Positions 6,488 through 12,247 of a stretch of 12,809 nucleotides of DNA are shown one piece after another. Source of the DNA: Acidimicrobiaceae bacterium (GTDB taxonomy: Bacteria; Actinomycetota; Acidimicrobiia; Acidimicrobiales; Palsa-688). The notes beneath the pieces were generated by a model. That model saw only the letters and a list, made by a program, of their open reading frames with translations. It did no database searches and was not told the origin of the DNA. The translations under genes were made by a program, and so were the position numbers. The DNA is taken from assembly GCA_027334785.1 (NCBI GenBank), contig DAHWQF010000044.1:1-12809 (forward strand), read 5' to 3'. The stretch's first letter is position 1; every line of letters begins with the position of its first letter.

Positions 6488-7222
6488 TTAGGGTAGCGGG
6501 GCGCGCCAAACCGAAATGGTGCTGACCGAGGTGCCCGTGAAGGGCCGGCGGTCCCACCCGTCCCAGCGCCCTTCTGGTTGCAGGCCGGAGATGCTGGCCA
6601 TGAGGTCGAGCTCGCTCGGCCATGCGTAACGGATGTAGACGGGGTACAGGCGTGCCCCGCCGGCCCCGAGCTCCACGTGCTGGCTGGTCACCGTCTGAGC
6701 CGCAGGGTCGTGGCGCGAGCACTCGAGGAACACCCAGTCAAGGCCCACTTCCATGGCGCTCACGCGCTGGCCGTGATCGAAGCGGCAGATGTCGGGCACG
6801 AACGCCTCGACCAGGAAGCGCCCGCCGGGCAGCAGGTGACGGGAGACGGCGGCGAAGCAACCGAGCTGTGCCTCCTGGTCGGGCAGGGCGAACAGGGTAT
6901 TGAAGGCGACAAAGACCAAGCTGAAGCGCTGGGCCAGGGCGAAGTCGGCGAAGTCGCCCATGTTCACCGTCACCCGGTCGCCACCCGGCTTAGCCCGCAG
7001 CTTGGCCACCATCGCCTCGGACGAGTCGATGCCGTGCACCTCGAGCCCCCTAGCGGCCAAGGGGAGCGCGAGGCGGCCGGTGCCGATGCCGAGCTCCAGT
7101 ACCGGCCCCTCACCGGCCAGCTCCTCCAGCAGCTCCACCTGCCCGGGGCGGGCGCCCTTTACGCGTTCGTCATAGACCTCAGCGGTGCGCTGGCCGTAGG
7201 TAGCAGCGTCGTAGCCCTCCAT
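6488..7222 (-). CDS. Class I SAM-dependent methyltransferase
   Basis: The 244-residue cytoplasmic methyltransferase begins MEGYDAATYGQRTAEVYDE, a typical N-terminus in actinobacterial members. Motif I is VLELGIGTGRLALPLAARG (41-59). The acidic residue after strand 2 is D66 in VHGIDSSEAM. NMGDFADF at 87-94 carries the adenine-proximal Asp. The segment FSLVFVAFNTLFALPDQ (100-116) and HLLPGGRFLVEAF (129-141) complete the fold. The C-terminal part, with YPVYIRYAWPSELDLM, resembles members that methylate small molecules; no substrate can be assigned. The ATG at 7222 is preferred because the conserved N-terminus starts there; CATGCT lies 6 nt upstream as a weak -10-like box, and there is no Shine-Dalgarno site. 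The frame is open further upstream, but that part does not look like protein. Confidence 0.9.
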   Translation of the reverse strand: MEGYDAATYGQRTAEVYDERVKGARPGQVELLEELAGEGPVLELGIGTGRLALPLAARGLEVHGIDSSEAMVAKLRAKPGGDRVTVNMGDFADFALAQRFSLVFVAFNTLFALPDQEAQLGCFAAVSRHLLPGGRFLVEAFVPDICRFDHGQRVSAMEVGLDWVFLECSRHDPAAQTVTSQHVELGAGGARLYPVYIRYAWPSELDLMASISGLQPEGRWDGWDRRPFTGTSVSTISVWRAPLP

Positions 7223-7359
7223 GGACGAAGCATGGTGGCCGGCGGTGGAGCGGGCAAGCGATTTTGGGCGCGGGTCGAGCCTTTGGGCCCCCGCCAGCGG
7301 CACTGGGGCGTTCCGTGTCCCGGGCATGGCGAGCCGCCGACGTAGCCGGCTGCGGGGTT

Positions 7360-7442
7360 GGGTGCCAGGTATCAGAGCCTCCGGAGTCGTAAACGTGCAG
7401 CACCCGCCCGTCGCTCGACACGACCTCGGACCCGGCGACCAT
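7360..7442 (-). pseudogene. N-terminal scrap of an alpha/beta hydrolase
   Basis: From the ATG at 7442 the minus strand reads MVAGSEVVSSDGRVLHVYDS, then GGSDTWHPTPQP. The pattern (strand, SSDGR, LHVYDSGG) is the usual start of actinobacterial alpha/beta hydrolases, where a strand carrying the HG(T/S)P oxyanion region should follow. Here that and everything after it is missing; from about 7360 the sequence is unrelated. A TAGGCT box lies exactly 6 nt before the ATG, so the original leaderless promoter appears to have survived. Only about 28 codons remain, so the family call rests on a short match. Confidence 0.5.
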
Positions 7443-7608
7443 CGGCGTAGCCTAGACCGAGCCGGCTCGCCACCTGCCTTCTCGTAAGCGCCCGCCACCA
7501 ACGGGCGACGGCCTGTCGACGGCACCGCGTGCAGGCCGGGTGCCCGTGCTCGGTCCTCGTCGCGTTCTCTGCCGGGCAAAGGTAGGGGGCTAGCAACAAC
7601 GCTTCCAT
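7372..7608 (-). CDS. Possible small Cys-containing protein with a strong ribosome binding site
   Basis: The ATG at 7608 is preceded on the minus strand by AGGAGG with an 8-nt spacer (AAGGAAAA), the strongest Shine-Dalgarno site in the window. The product would be 78 residues: MEALLLAPYLCPAENATR, then HPACTRCRRQAVARWWRAL and an Arg-rich tail. CTRC together with the earlier Cys and His residues hints at metal binding, but no family is recognised. The last third of the frame overlaps the start of the hydrolase scrap at 7442 in another frame, so the natural C-terminus was probably shorter and the frame may be damaged. The upstream region holds strong inverted repeats that could control it. Confidence 0.35.
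   Translation of the reverse strand: MEALLLAPYLCPAENATRTEHGHPACTRCRRQAVARWWRALTRRQVASRLGLGYADGRRVRGRVERRAGAARLRLRRL
7449..7454 (-). promoter_or_regulatory. TAGGCT -10 box of the hydrolase scrap
   Basis: On the minus strand TAGGCT is followed by 6 nt and the ATG at 7442. The same hexamer with the same spacing precedes the HxlR gene at 9093. I see no good -35 box. Confidence 0.4.
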
Positions 7609-7638
7609 TTTTCCTTCCTCCTGTTCCGCTCGTCTTAG

Positions 7639-7767
7639 ATGGGGCCGTACGCCCTGAGGCGTACGGTCGTCACCGCGACGAACGAGACAGGCCCCATGGA
7701 CATGTCTCCCGCTTGCGGCAGGGCCGACAAAAATCACGGAGAACCTGTCCATTTCCGAGTTCTCCGT
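7639..7767. other. Divergent intergenic region dense in inverted repeats; candidate structured RNA or operators
   Basis: Several perfect inverted repeats lie back to back. CCGTACGCC (7645-7653) and GGCGTACGG (7658-7666) are separated by CTGA. ATGGGGCC (7639-7646) matches GGCCCCAT (7690-7697). GAGACA (7684-7689) matches TGTCTC (7703-7708). CCGC-TT-GCGG lies at 7709-7718. ACGGAGAAC (7736-7744) matches GTTCTCCGT (7759-7767) across a 14-nt loop. That loop contains TGTCCAT (7746-7752), complementary to ATGGACA (7696-7702), so a pseudoknot is possible. The region lies between the divergent start sites at 7608 and 7822. No T-run follows any stem, so simple terminators are unlikely. Operators for a dimeric regulator, or a 5' UTR structure, are the open alternatives. 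Confidence 0.5.
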
Positions 7768-7821
7768 CGTGCCTAATGACGAGCCGAAAGCGGCCGCCAA
7801 GCGAACGAGGAAAAGAACGAG

Positions 7822-8048
7822 ATGGTCCCGCACCACGCGTATTACCTCTACCGGCTCGAGCATGGCCTGAGCGCCGCCGAGCAAAGGGCTGTGGACCAGC
7901 GCACGGGTGAGCTGGCTGCAGCCTTGGCCGACGCCCGCAGCACCGTGACGCATAGCTGTGCCGGGTGCTCGGCGCCCTGAAGGCCCTGCGCAGGGTCCAC
8001 CGCACGAGGAAAGAGGCCAGCGCCGCAGCCGCCCTGGCCGGCCACTGA
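7822..8048 (+). pseudogene. Small hypothetical protein gene with a frame break, upstream of YCII
   Basis: The ATG at 7822 (GAGG at 7807-7810 as a distant ribosome binding site) gives MVPHHAYYLYRLEHGLSAAE, then LAAALADARSTV. In this frame a TGA ends the product after 52 codons. A second frame carries on in the same style with VLGALKALRRVHRTRKE, ASAAAALAGH, to a TGA at 8046-8048. Joining them needs one additional base near 7955-7965 and yields a helical, Arg-rich protein of about 75 residues, resembling small actinobacterial proteins that open with an M..H..Y.L motif. The TGA at 8046 lies within the GAGGAGG of the next gene, so the two form a tight pair. The break may be a sequencing error or real decay; the function is unknown. 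Confidence 0.45.
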
Positions 8049-8053
8049 GGAGG
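8047..8053 (+). promoter_or_regulatory. Ribosome binding site of the first YCII gene
   Basis: GAGGAGG stands 8 nt before the GTG at 8062 and overlaps the stop codon of the preceding small frame. It fixes the YCII start. Confidence 0.65.
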
Positions 8054-8061
8054 TACCGACA

Positions 8062-8279
8062 GTGCAGTACATGCTGGTCCACGCGGTCGACGACGAGCTG
8101 GCGGCACAAGCCGTGGGACGAAGCAGCCCAGGCCTCCCTCAAGGCGTGGCTCGACCAGACCATCGGCCAGAAGGTCAACCTGCACGAGGCGCTGGAGTGG
8201 GCGAGCAAGCACCCGACCGCACAGATCGGGGCCATCGAAGTTCGCCCGCTCTACGACGACCAGCCGCCAGCCCGCCTCC
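8062..8279 (+). pseudogene. YCII-family protein with a frame break and the central DGPF part deleted
   Basis: Starting at the GTG at 8062 the protein reads VQYMLVHAVDDELAAQAV; then one base too many at the G-run 8115-8117 moves it to another frame, which continues DEAAQASLKAWLDQTIGQKV, NLHEALEWASKHPTAQIGAI, EVRPLYDD. The opening YML.H strand and the ending EWASKHPTAQIGAIEVRP are typical first and last parts of YCII/DGPF proteins, small ferredoxin-like alpha/beta proteins often encoded beside ECF sigma factors. The middle of the family (GxxL.PP...VRVRDG...TDGPFAE, about 45 residues) is missing between NLH and EALEW. The usual 110-120 residues are reduced to about 70. There is no stop after VRPLYDD; the frame runs straight into a second YCII start. 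Loss of the DGPF segment makes function doubtful. Confidence 0.65.
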
Positions 8280-8299
8280 CCGAGCCGGCGCCAGGCAAG

Positions 8300-8451
8300 C
8301 GCCGCTACTTGATGCTCGTCTGCACCGACCCGTCGGTCGAGCGGGAAGAGCTCGAGCCGATTGCCCCTGTCGAGCCCTGGGTGGACGAAATGGTCGGTCG
8401 CGGCGCCCGTCGCTACGGTAGCCAGCTCGCCGAGCCGGCCCGGGCCCAAAT
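8300..8451 (+). pseudogene. Second YCII-family domain, N-terminal half only
   Basis: In the same frame as the first YCII C-terminus, RRYLMLVCTDPSVEREELEP, then VEPWVDEMVGRGARRYGSQL and AEPARAQIT match the first half of another YCII subgroup (YLMLVCTDP...EEWV.E..GRG....G..L.PP..A.TV). After QIT the match stops at about 8451 and the frame drifts on to 8785 without family features, so the DGPF block and C-terminal strands are lost. No ribosome binding site precedes it; ATG 8312 or TTG 8309 are internal candidates, but it may be translated only as a fusion with the upstream remnant through a Pro-rich linker (QPPARLPEPAPGK). Between 8452 and 8613 I see nothing recognisable. Confidence 0.6.
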
Positions 8452-8613
8452 CACAGGCCCCCTGCAAAAGCGTTTAGGGAAGGTCAGTATGGGCGGCGGT
8501 CCCGTGCCGGTGGCGAGTGCTAAGCCTTCGATCGGAGCGGCTCGACGGGTCCCTGTCCTCGTCAACGGTATGCCCCATAACGGATATTCGGTCTCGCAGG
8601 GACGTGAGGGACC

Positions 8614-9093
8614 TCAAAGAAGTTGTGCCGCTCGACGCGAGCGCGCTTGCTTCGCCGGAGGGCGCAGAGTGACGTCGCCAGGCCCGAGCTGGCGCCCACA
8701 CTGGTCGCAGGTGAGCTGCGGTGTGAGCCGGCCACCGCACCCCGTGTGCTCAGCTACCTGTGGTGGCCCGTTAGGTGCGGGGTAGTAGCGGTCGCCCCAC
8801 AGGAGAAGGTGCATGAGCACCGGCCAGAGTTCCCGCCCTTTGGCCGTCGGGATGTACTCGAAGCGCGCTGGGTTGGCCTGGTATGGCCGCCGCTCCAAAA
8901 GCCCTTCCTCGACAAGCCGGGACAGCCTGCTGGCGAGGACGCCACGGGTGACCCCGAGGCTGGCTTGCAGGTCGTCGAAGCGGCGAGTCCCCCGGTAGGT
9001 GTCGCGCAGGATCAGCAACGTCCATCGCTCACCTACCACCTCGAGGGCGCGGGCGATCGAGCACGCCTGCCCCGGGTAGGTGCGGTTCAGCAC
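8614..9093 (-). CDS. HxlR-family winged-helix transcriptional regulator with a C-terminal Cys cluster
   Basis: The 159-residue regulator starts with GTG at 9093 (VLNRTYPGQACSIARALEVV). The HxlR domain occupies residues 5-100: C11, GERWTLLILRDTYRGTRRFD (21-40), the DNA-recognition segment LGVTRGVLASRLSRLVEEGL (46-65), and the wing YIPTAKGRELWPVL (80-93). C11 stands where redox- or electrophile-sensing HxlR proteins such as YodB keep their reactive Cys. A C-terminal extension has C119, C129 and C132 (CDQCG), like a small zinc-ribbon tail common in actinobacterial members. The gene diverges from a two-gene ABC exporter across only 49 bp, so it probably represses that exporter and itself and responds to a drug or electrophile. 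TAGGCT lies 6 nt before the GTG, indicating a leaderless transcript. Confidence 0.9.
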   Translation of the reverse strand: MLNRTYPGQACSIARALEVVGERWTLLILRDTYRGTRRFDDLQASLGVTRGVLASRLSRLVEEGLLERRPYQANPARFEYIPTAKGRELWPVLMHLLLWGDRYYPAPNGPPQVAEHTGCGGRLTPQLTCDQCGRQLGPGDVTLRPPAKQARSRRAAQLL

Positions 9094-9099
9094 GCCAAC

Positions 9100-9130
9100 A
9101 GCCTATACGAGTGAGTTGCATGATGAGACT
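9100..9130. promoter_or_regulatory. Divergent promoter with candidate HxlR operator
   Basis: On the minus strand TAGGCT (9105-9100), or TATAGG one step earlier, serves the HxlR gene as a -10 box. On the plus strand TATACG (9104-9109) could serve the ABC operon, so the two boxes overlap. An imperfect inverted repeat AGTTGCAT-G-ATGAGACT (9114-9130, 6 of 8 positions matched) lies beside them, where a bound dimer could shut both directions. Confidence 0.45.
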
Positions 9131-9142
9131 TAGGGAGGTAGA

Positions 9143-10123
9143 GTGAGTCGCGTGATCGGACTTTATCATTCGGGACCGTCCGGGTATGTTCCTCTGTCGA
9201 TCGACGGCCTGGTCAAGCGCTACCCGGGGTCTAGCCGGAACGCTGTCGACGGGCTGAGCCTCGAGGTCAGCGTGGGCGAGATTTTCGGCCTTCTCGGACC
9301 GAACGGGGCCGGCAAGACGACGACCATCTCGGTGGCGGTCACCCGGACCCGGCCGACTGCAGGCACGGTGAGGCTGGCCGGCACAGACGTGGCCGCACAG
9401 GCGGCGCGCGCTCGGCGTCGGCTGGGTGTGGTCACCCAGGCCAACACGCTCGACCGCTCGCTGTCAGTGTGGGAGAACCTCTATTTTCACTGTCGGTACT
9501 TCGGCCTCTCGCGTCGGGAGGCGAGGCGGCACAGCGATGAGCTGCTCGAGCGCTTCGGCCTGGCTGAGCGGCGCGACGAGCGGGTCGACCGGCTCTCGGG
9601 TGGGCTGGCACAGCGCGCCCAATTGGCCCGAGCGCTCGCGCACAAGCCGAGCGTGCTGTTCCTGGACGAACCGACCGCCTCGCTCGACCCGCAGAGCCGG
9701 CTAGCCCTTTGGGACCACGTCCGAGGGCTCCGGGAGCGAGACGGGGTGGCCGTGTTGCTGACCACGCACTCCATGGAGGAGGCCGACCGGCTCTGCGACC
9801 GGGTCGCGATCATGGACCACGGCCGGGTCCTGGCCTGCGACACACCAGGAGCGCTGAAGCGCAACCTTACCGCTACGACCACTGTCCGGCTCAGGCTGCA
9901 AGCGCCGCCCCCACCCGCACTGCTCGACCAAGTTCGGGCCCTACGCGGCGTCGAACGTGTCGTAAACGACGGGAACAGGATCGAGGTGGTCACCGCAGCC
10001 CGGGACGGCCTCGTGCCCCATCTTGTCTCGGCCGTAGGCGCCGGGTTGCTCGACCTGTCGGTGTCGGAGCCGACCCTTGAGAGTGTCTTCATTTCATTGA
10101 CCGGGAGGAAGCTCCGTGACTGA
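9143..10123 (+). CDS. ABC transporter ATP-binding protein, DrrA-like drug exporter
   Basis: The 326-residue ATPase powers export through the permease encoded next. Walker A is GPNGAGKTT (52-60), the Q-loop is Q99, the signature is LSGGLAQRAQLARAL (151-165), Walker B is VLFLDEP (171-177), the D-loop is SLDPQSR and the switch His is H209 in LLTTHSMEEAD. Residues from about 245 form the extra C-terminal domain of DrrA/NodI-type ATPases, ending TLESVFISLTGRKLRD. The signature LSGGLAQ is slightly unlike the common LSGGM(R/K)R. I use the GTG at 9143 with GGGAGG at 9133-9138 (4-nt spacer, rather short); the GTG at 9152 in the same frame (13-nt spacer) is possible, and the domain itself begins near residue 17. 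It is divergent from HxlR and overlaps the permease gene by 8 bases. Confidence 0.95.
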   Translation: MSRVIGLYHSGPSGYVPLSIDGLVKRYPGSSRNAVDGLSLEVSVGEIFGLLGPNGAGKTTTISVAVTRTRPTAGTVRLAGTDVAAQAARARRRLGVVTQANTLDRSLSVWENLYFHCRYFGLSRREARRHSDELLERFGLAERRDERVDRLSGGLAQRAQLARALAHKPSVLFLDEPTASLDPQSRLALWDHVRGLRERDGVAVLLTTHSMEEADRLCDRVAIMDHGRVLACDTPGALKRNLTATTTVRLRLQAPPPPALLDQVRALRGVERVVNDGNRIEVVTAARDGLVPHLVSAVGAGLLDLSVSEPTLESVFISLTGRKLRD

Positions 10124-10940
10124 GCTCTCGAACCGGTCCGAGCCATGGCGGCTCACCCCGGCCGCTTTCGCCGCTCTCATAGCCCGTGACCTACGGGTGT
10201 TGTTGCACATGCCCGCGAGCTTCCTCTTGCGGACGGTTCTCAACCCGCTCATGTTCGTTTTCGTCTTCACCTACCTCTACCCCCACATCGGCGCAGGTCG
10301 CTTCGGGGAGGTCGCTGGCCAGAACCTGGGCACCGTCGTGCTCCCTGGCTTGGTCGCCTCCGCGATCTTCTTCCAGGGCCTCAACGCCGTGGCACTGCCG
10401 CTGTCCATGGAGTTCGGCGCCACCCGGGAGATCGAAGACCGGGTCATGGCCCCTGTCGCCTATGGCCTCACCGCGCTCGCCAAGGTCTGCTTCAGCGCTC
10501 TCCAGAGCCTCCTCGCCGCCGCGATAGTCTTCCCGCTCGTCTACCTGGTGCCGGCGGTCCCGGTGCGCATCCAGGTTTCGAGCTGGCCAACCCTTGTCCT
10601 CGCCGCCGTGCTCGCCAGCCTGCTCGCCGGGTTCCTCGGCCTGCTGCTGGGCACGGTCGTCGAGGTGCGCAAGATCGCCCTTGTCTTCGCCGTTACCATC
10701 GTCCCCATCACTTTCCTCGGGTGTGTCTACTACCCGTGGGCTTCGCTCCACAGCGTCCGCTGGTTGCAGATCCTCGTTCTCGCCAACCCCCTCGTCTACG
10801 TGAGCGAAGCTCTCCGGGCAGCGCTGACCCCCGCTCTCCCTCACATGAACCCCATAGCCAGCCTGTCTGCCTTGACCGCCCTGACGCTGGTGCTCGGCTG
10901 GGCAGCAACCAAGACCTTCACCCACCGCGTGCTCACATAG
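10116..10940 (+). CDS. ABC-2 type permease, DrrB-like
   Basis: The 274-residue membrane protein is the pore subunit for the preceding ATPase. Six hydrophobic segments are visible: about 38-58 (FLLRTVLNPLMFVFVFTYL), 73-95 (VVLPGLVASAIFF), 118-147 (TALAKVCFSALQSLL into AAIVFPLVYLVP), 157-180 (LVLAAVLASLLAGFLGLLLG), 187-208 (IALVFAVTIVPITFLGCVYY) and 247-265 (LSALTALTLVLGWAAT). EFGATREIEDRVMAPV between segments 2 and 3 is the coupling-type loop seen in DrrB proteins, and PLVYVSEALRAAL is the conserved stretch before the last helix. The GTG at 10116 overlaps the end of the ATPase gene, with GGGAGG about 8 nt upstream. Substrate is unknown, likely a hydrophobic drug or natural product. Confidence 0.94.
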   Translation: MTELSNRSEPWRLTPAAFAALIARDLRVLLHMPASFLLRTVLNPLMFVFVFTYLYPHIGAGRFGEVAGQNLGTVVLPGLVASAIFFQGLNAVALPLSMEFGATREIEDRVMAPVAYGLTALAKVCFSALQSLLAAAIVFPLVYLVPAVPVRIQVSSWPTLVLAAVLASLLAGFLGLLLGTVVEVRKIALVFAVTIVPITFLGCVYYPWASLHSVRWLQILVLANPLVYVSEALRAALTPALPHMNPIASLSALTALTLVLGWAATKTFTHRVLT

Positions 10941-10942
10941 GA

Positions 10943-11586
10943 GTCGGCTGTGGCAACGGGAGGTACGTCGGGCCCTGCTTTGCCAGCAGAGGGGCAGCCG
11001 TGGGCGCCTTCGACCCGTCCGCCGGCATGCTGCGGTCCGTGACGGCTACTGCCCGGGTAGGCCGGGCGGTCGCGGACACGCAAGCGCTCCCCGTGCGTGC
11101 GCAGCCTCGACGCAGCCCTGGCCATGCACATGCTCTACCACGTGCCCGACCCAGCGCTCGCGCTTCGCGAAGCCGCCCGTGCCCTCCGCCCTGGCGGCCG
11201 TTTCGTCGCGGCCGGCGGCCCCCCGGCACTTGGCCGAGGCGGGTGAGCTGTGGCGGCGCCTTCTGGAGGGCACGGGCCTACAAGACGAAGCCGGGGACCT
11301 CGATCTCATCAACAGGCGAGTGCCAAAAGACACCCTCGCCCGCCTGCTCGGAGAGCACTTTGCCGTGGTCGAATGCTCGCTCCTGGCCAGCACCGTCGTC
11401 CTCCACGGCCCCGGCCCCTTGGTCCGCCACATGTTGTCGTCGGCTGCGGCAAAGGCTGCTGCAGCGAGGGGCCTGGACGTAAACAGCCGGCTACGAAGCG
11501 CGCTCGAGGAGGCCATCGGGAAAGACGGGGCCTTCTGGCTGACTACCGAGGTGGCCCTGTTCTCGGCGCGTGCCGGGTGCAATTGA
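10943..11586 (+). pseudogene. 5'-truncated SAM methyltransferase remnant with two frame breaks
   Basis: Three nucleotides after the permease stop the sequence reads VGCGNGRYVGPCFASRGAA (motif I), VGAFDPSAGMLRSV, ADTQALPVRA. One extra base near 11100 then shifts it to SLDAALAMHMLYHVPDPALA, ALRPGGRFVAA. A second extra base, most simply one C in the six-C run at 11219-11224, shifts it to HLAEAGELWRRLLEGTGLQD, NRRVPKDTLARLLGEHFAVV, and FWLTTEVALFSARAGCN to a TGA at 11586. Together these follow a full actinobacterial methyltransferase from motif I onward. The first 40 or so residues and any start codon are absent; the deletion ends exactly behind the permease. It was probably the third gene of the exporter operon. 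The breaks may be sequencing errors, but the missing N-terminus is structural. Confidence 0.8.
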
Positions 11587-11704
11587 CCAGCTTGTAGTGA
11601 GCGAGGGCTGGTGAGCCTGGACCGGCCCTGGCACCGTGCATGCGCGCCGCCACCATGTCCGACCGCACGACCGAAGACGTCAGCTTTGCCGTCCCCAACG
11701 GCCC

Positions 11705-11730
11705 CCGGCCCGAGGGCCGGAAGCCTTTCT
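11705..11730 (+). terminator. Terminator-like hairpin after the exporter operon
   Basis: CCGGCC (11705-11710) and GGCCGG (11715-11720) form a strong GC stem with a CGAG loop, followed by a short pyrimidine-rich stretch CCTTTCT. The T-run is weak but the position, about 120 nt after the methyltransferase remnant, is right. Confidence 0.4.
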
Positions 11731-11793
11731 GTAGTTGGTCAGGCTGAGCCTGGACGCCACCGTCGTTCATTTGCGGACCGAAGAGGCGCTGAG

Positions 11794-11819
11794 AAAAAGC
11801 CCGCCGCCCTGTAGCGGGC
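11794..11819 (-). terminator. Rho-independent terminator on the minus strand
   Basis: On the minus strand GCCCGC (11819-11814) and GCGGGC (11804-11799) form a 6-bp GC stem followed directly by five T (11798-11794). It lies about 30 nt after the stop of the GDP-mannose dehydratase fragment. A second repeat, CCGCCCTG (11804-11811) with CAGGGCGG (11829-11836), would compete with this stem because its arm lies in the terminator loop. Confidence 0.65.
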
Positions 11820-11850
11820 AATATGTCCCAGGGCGGACGGTACTACCCAG

Positions 11851-12069
11851 TTAAGCCAGGCCGGCCTTGGCCCGTTCCAGCTCGATGTCGTGGCGCACCA
11901 TCTCTTCGAGCACCTGGGCGAACTCAACTTTGGGTTCCCAGCCGAGCACGTCACGGGCTTTGGAGGCGTCACCGACCAGGTGGTCCACCTCCGCCGGCCG
12001 GCGGAAGCGGTCGTCGCTCGACACGTACGGTCCCCAGTCGTCGAGCCGGGCTCTCGCGCGTTGCGGCAT
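11851..12069 (-). pseudogene. gmd: C-terminal fragment of GDP-mannose 4,6-dehydratase
   Basis: The frame ending in TAA at 11853-11851 reads RLDDWGPYVSSDDRFRRPAE, VDHLVGDASKARDVLGWEPK, VEFAQVLEEMVRHDIELERA, KAGLA. The block Y(V)...D.RF.RPAEVD.L.GD.SKAR..LGWEPK is the signature C-terminus of GDP-mannose 4,6-dehydratase, the short-chain dehydrogenase that makes GDP-4-keto-6-deoxymannose for deoxysugar synthesis. Only about 65-70 of some 330 residues remain; the NAD-binding Gly motif and the catalytic YxxxK are absent. The match stops near 12060, and an ATG at 12069 is in frame but looks fortuitous. A good terminator follows, so the natural 3' end is preserved while the rest was lost. Between 12070 and 12247 I see no gene. 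Confidence 0.75.
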
Positions 12070-12247
12070 CGGAGCTGGGTACCTTGTGGACCGGGGCGCT
12101 CTGACGGCCGAGCGCTCTGGTGTTCGGTCGGCTGGGACGCCAGTGCCGTCGATATCGCCACCGTCGTGGACTGACGCCAGCCAATCCTAAGGGTGCACAG
12201 CGGCCGTTTGGTGCCTGCGAGGGTGCTCGCAACAGCGCAAGCTCACG

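Noticed and set aside
7639..7767. Integron attC site or CRISPR
   Set aside because: The arms lack the RYYYAAC/GTTRRRY core needed for attC, the genes lie in both orientations with their own promoters, and there are no regularly spaced identical repeats.
7372..8467. Long minus-strand frames across 7609-8467
   Set aside because: They are antisense to the small gene and the YCII domains, which carry family-like sequence on the plus strand. Only the part after the SD-led ATG at 7608 was kept as a possible gene.
10191..10925. A 244-codon minus-strand frame full of Glu, Asp, Gly and Gln
   Set aside because: It is the mirror of the hydrophobic permease gene on the plus strand, whose transmembrane segments are clear.
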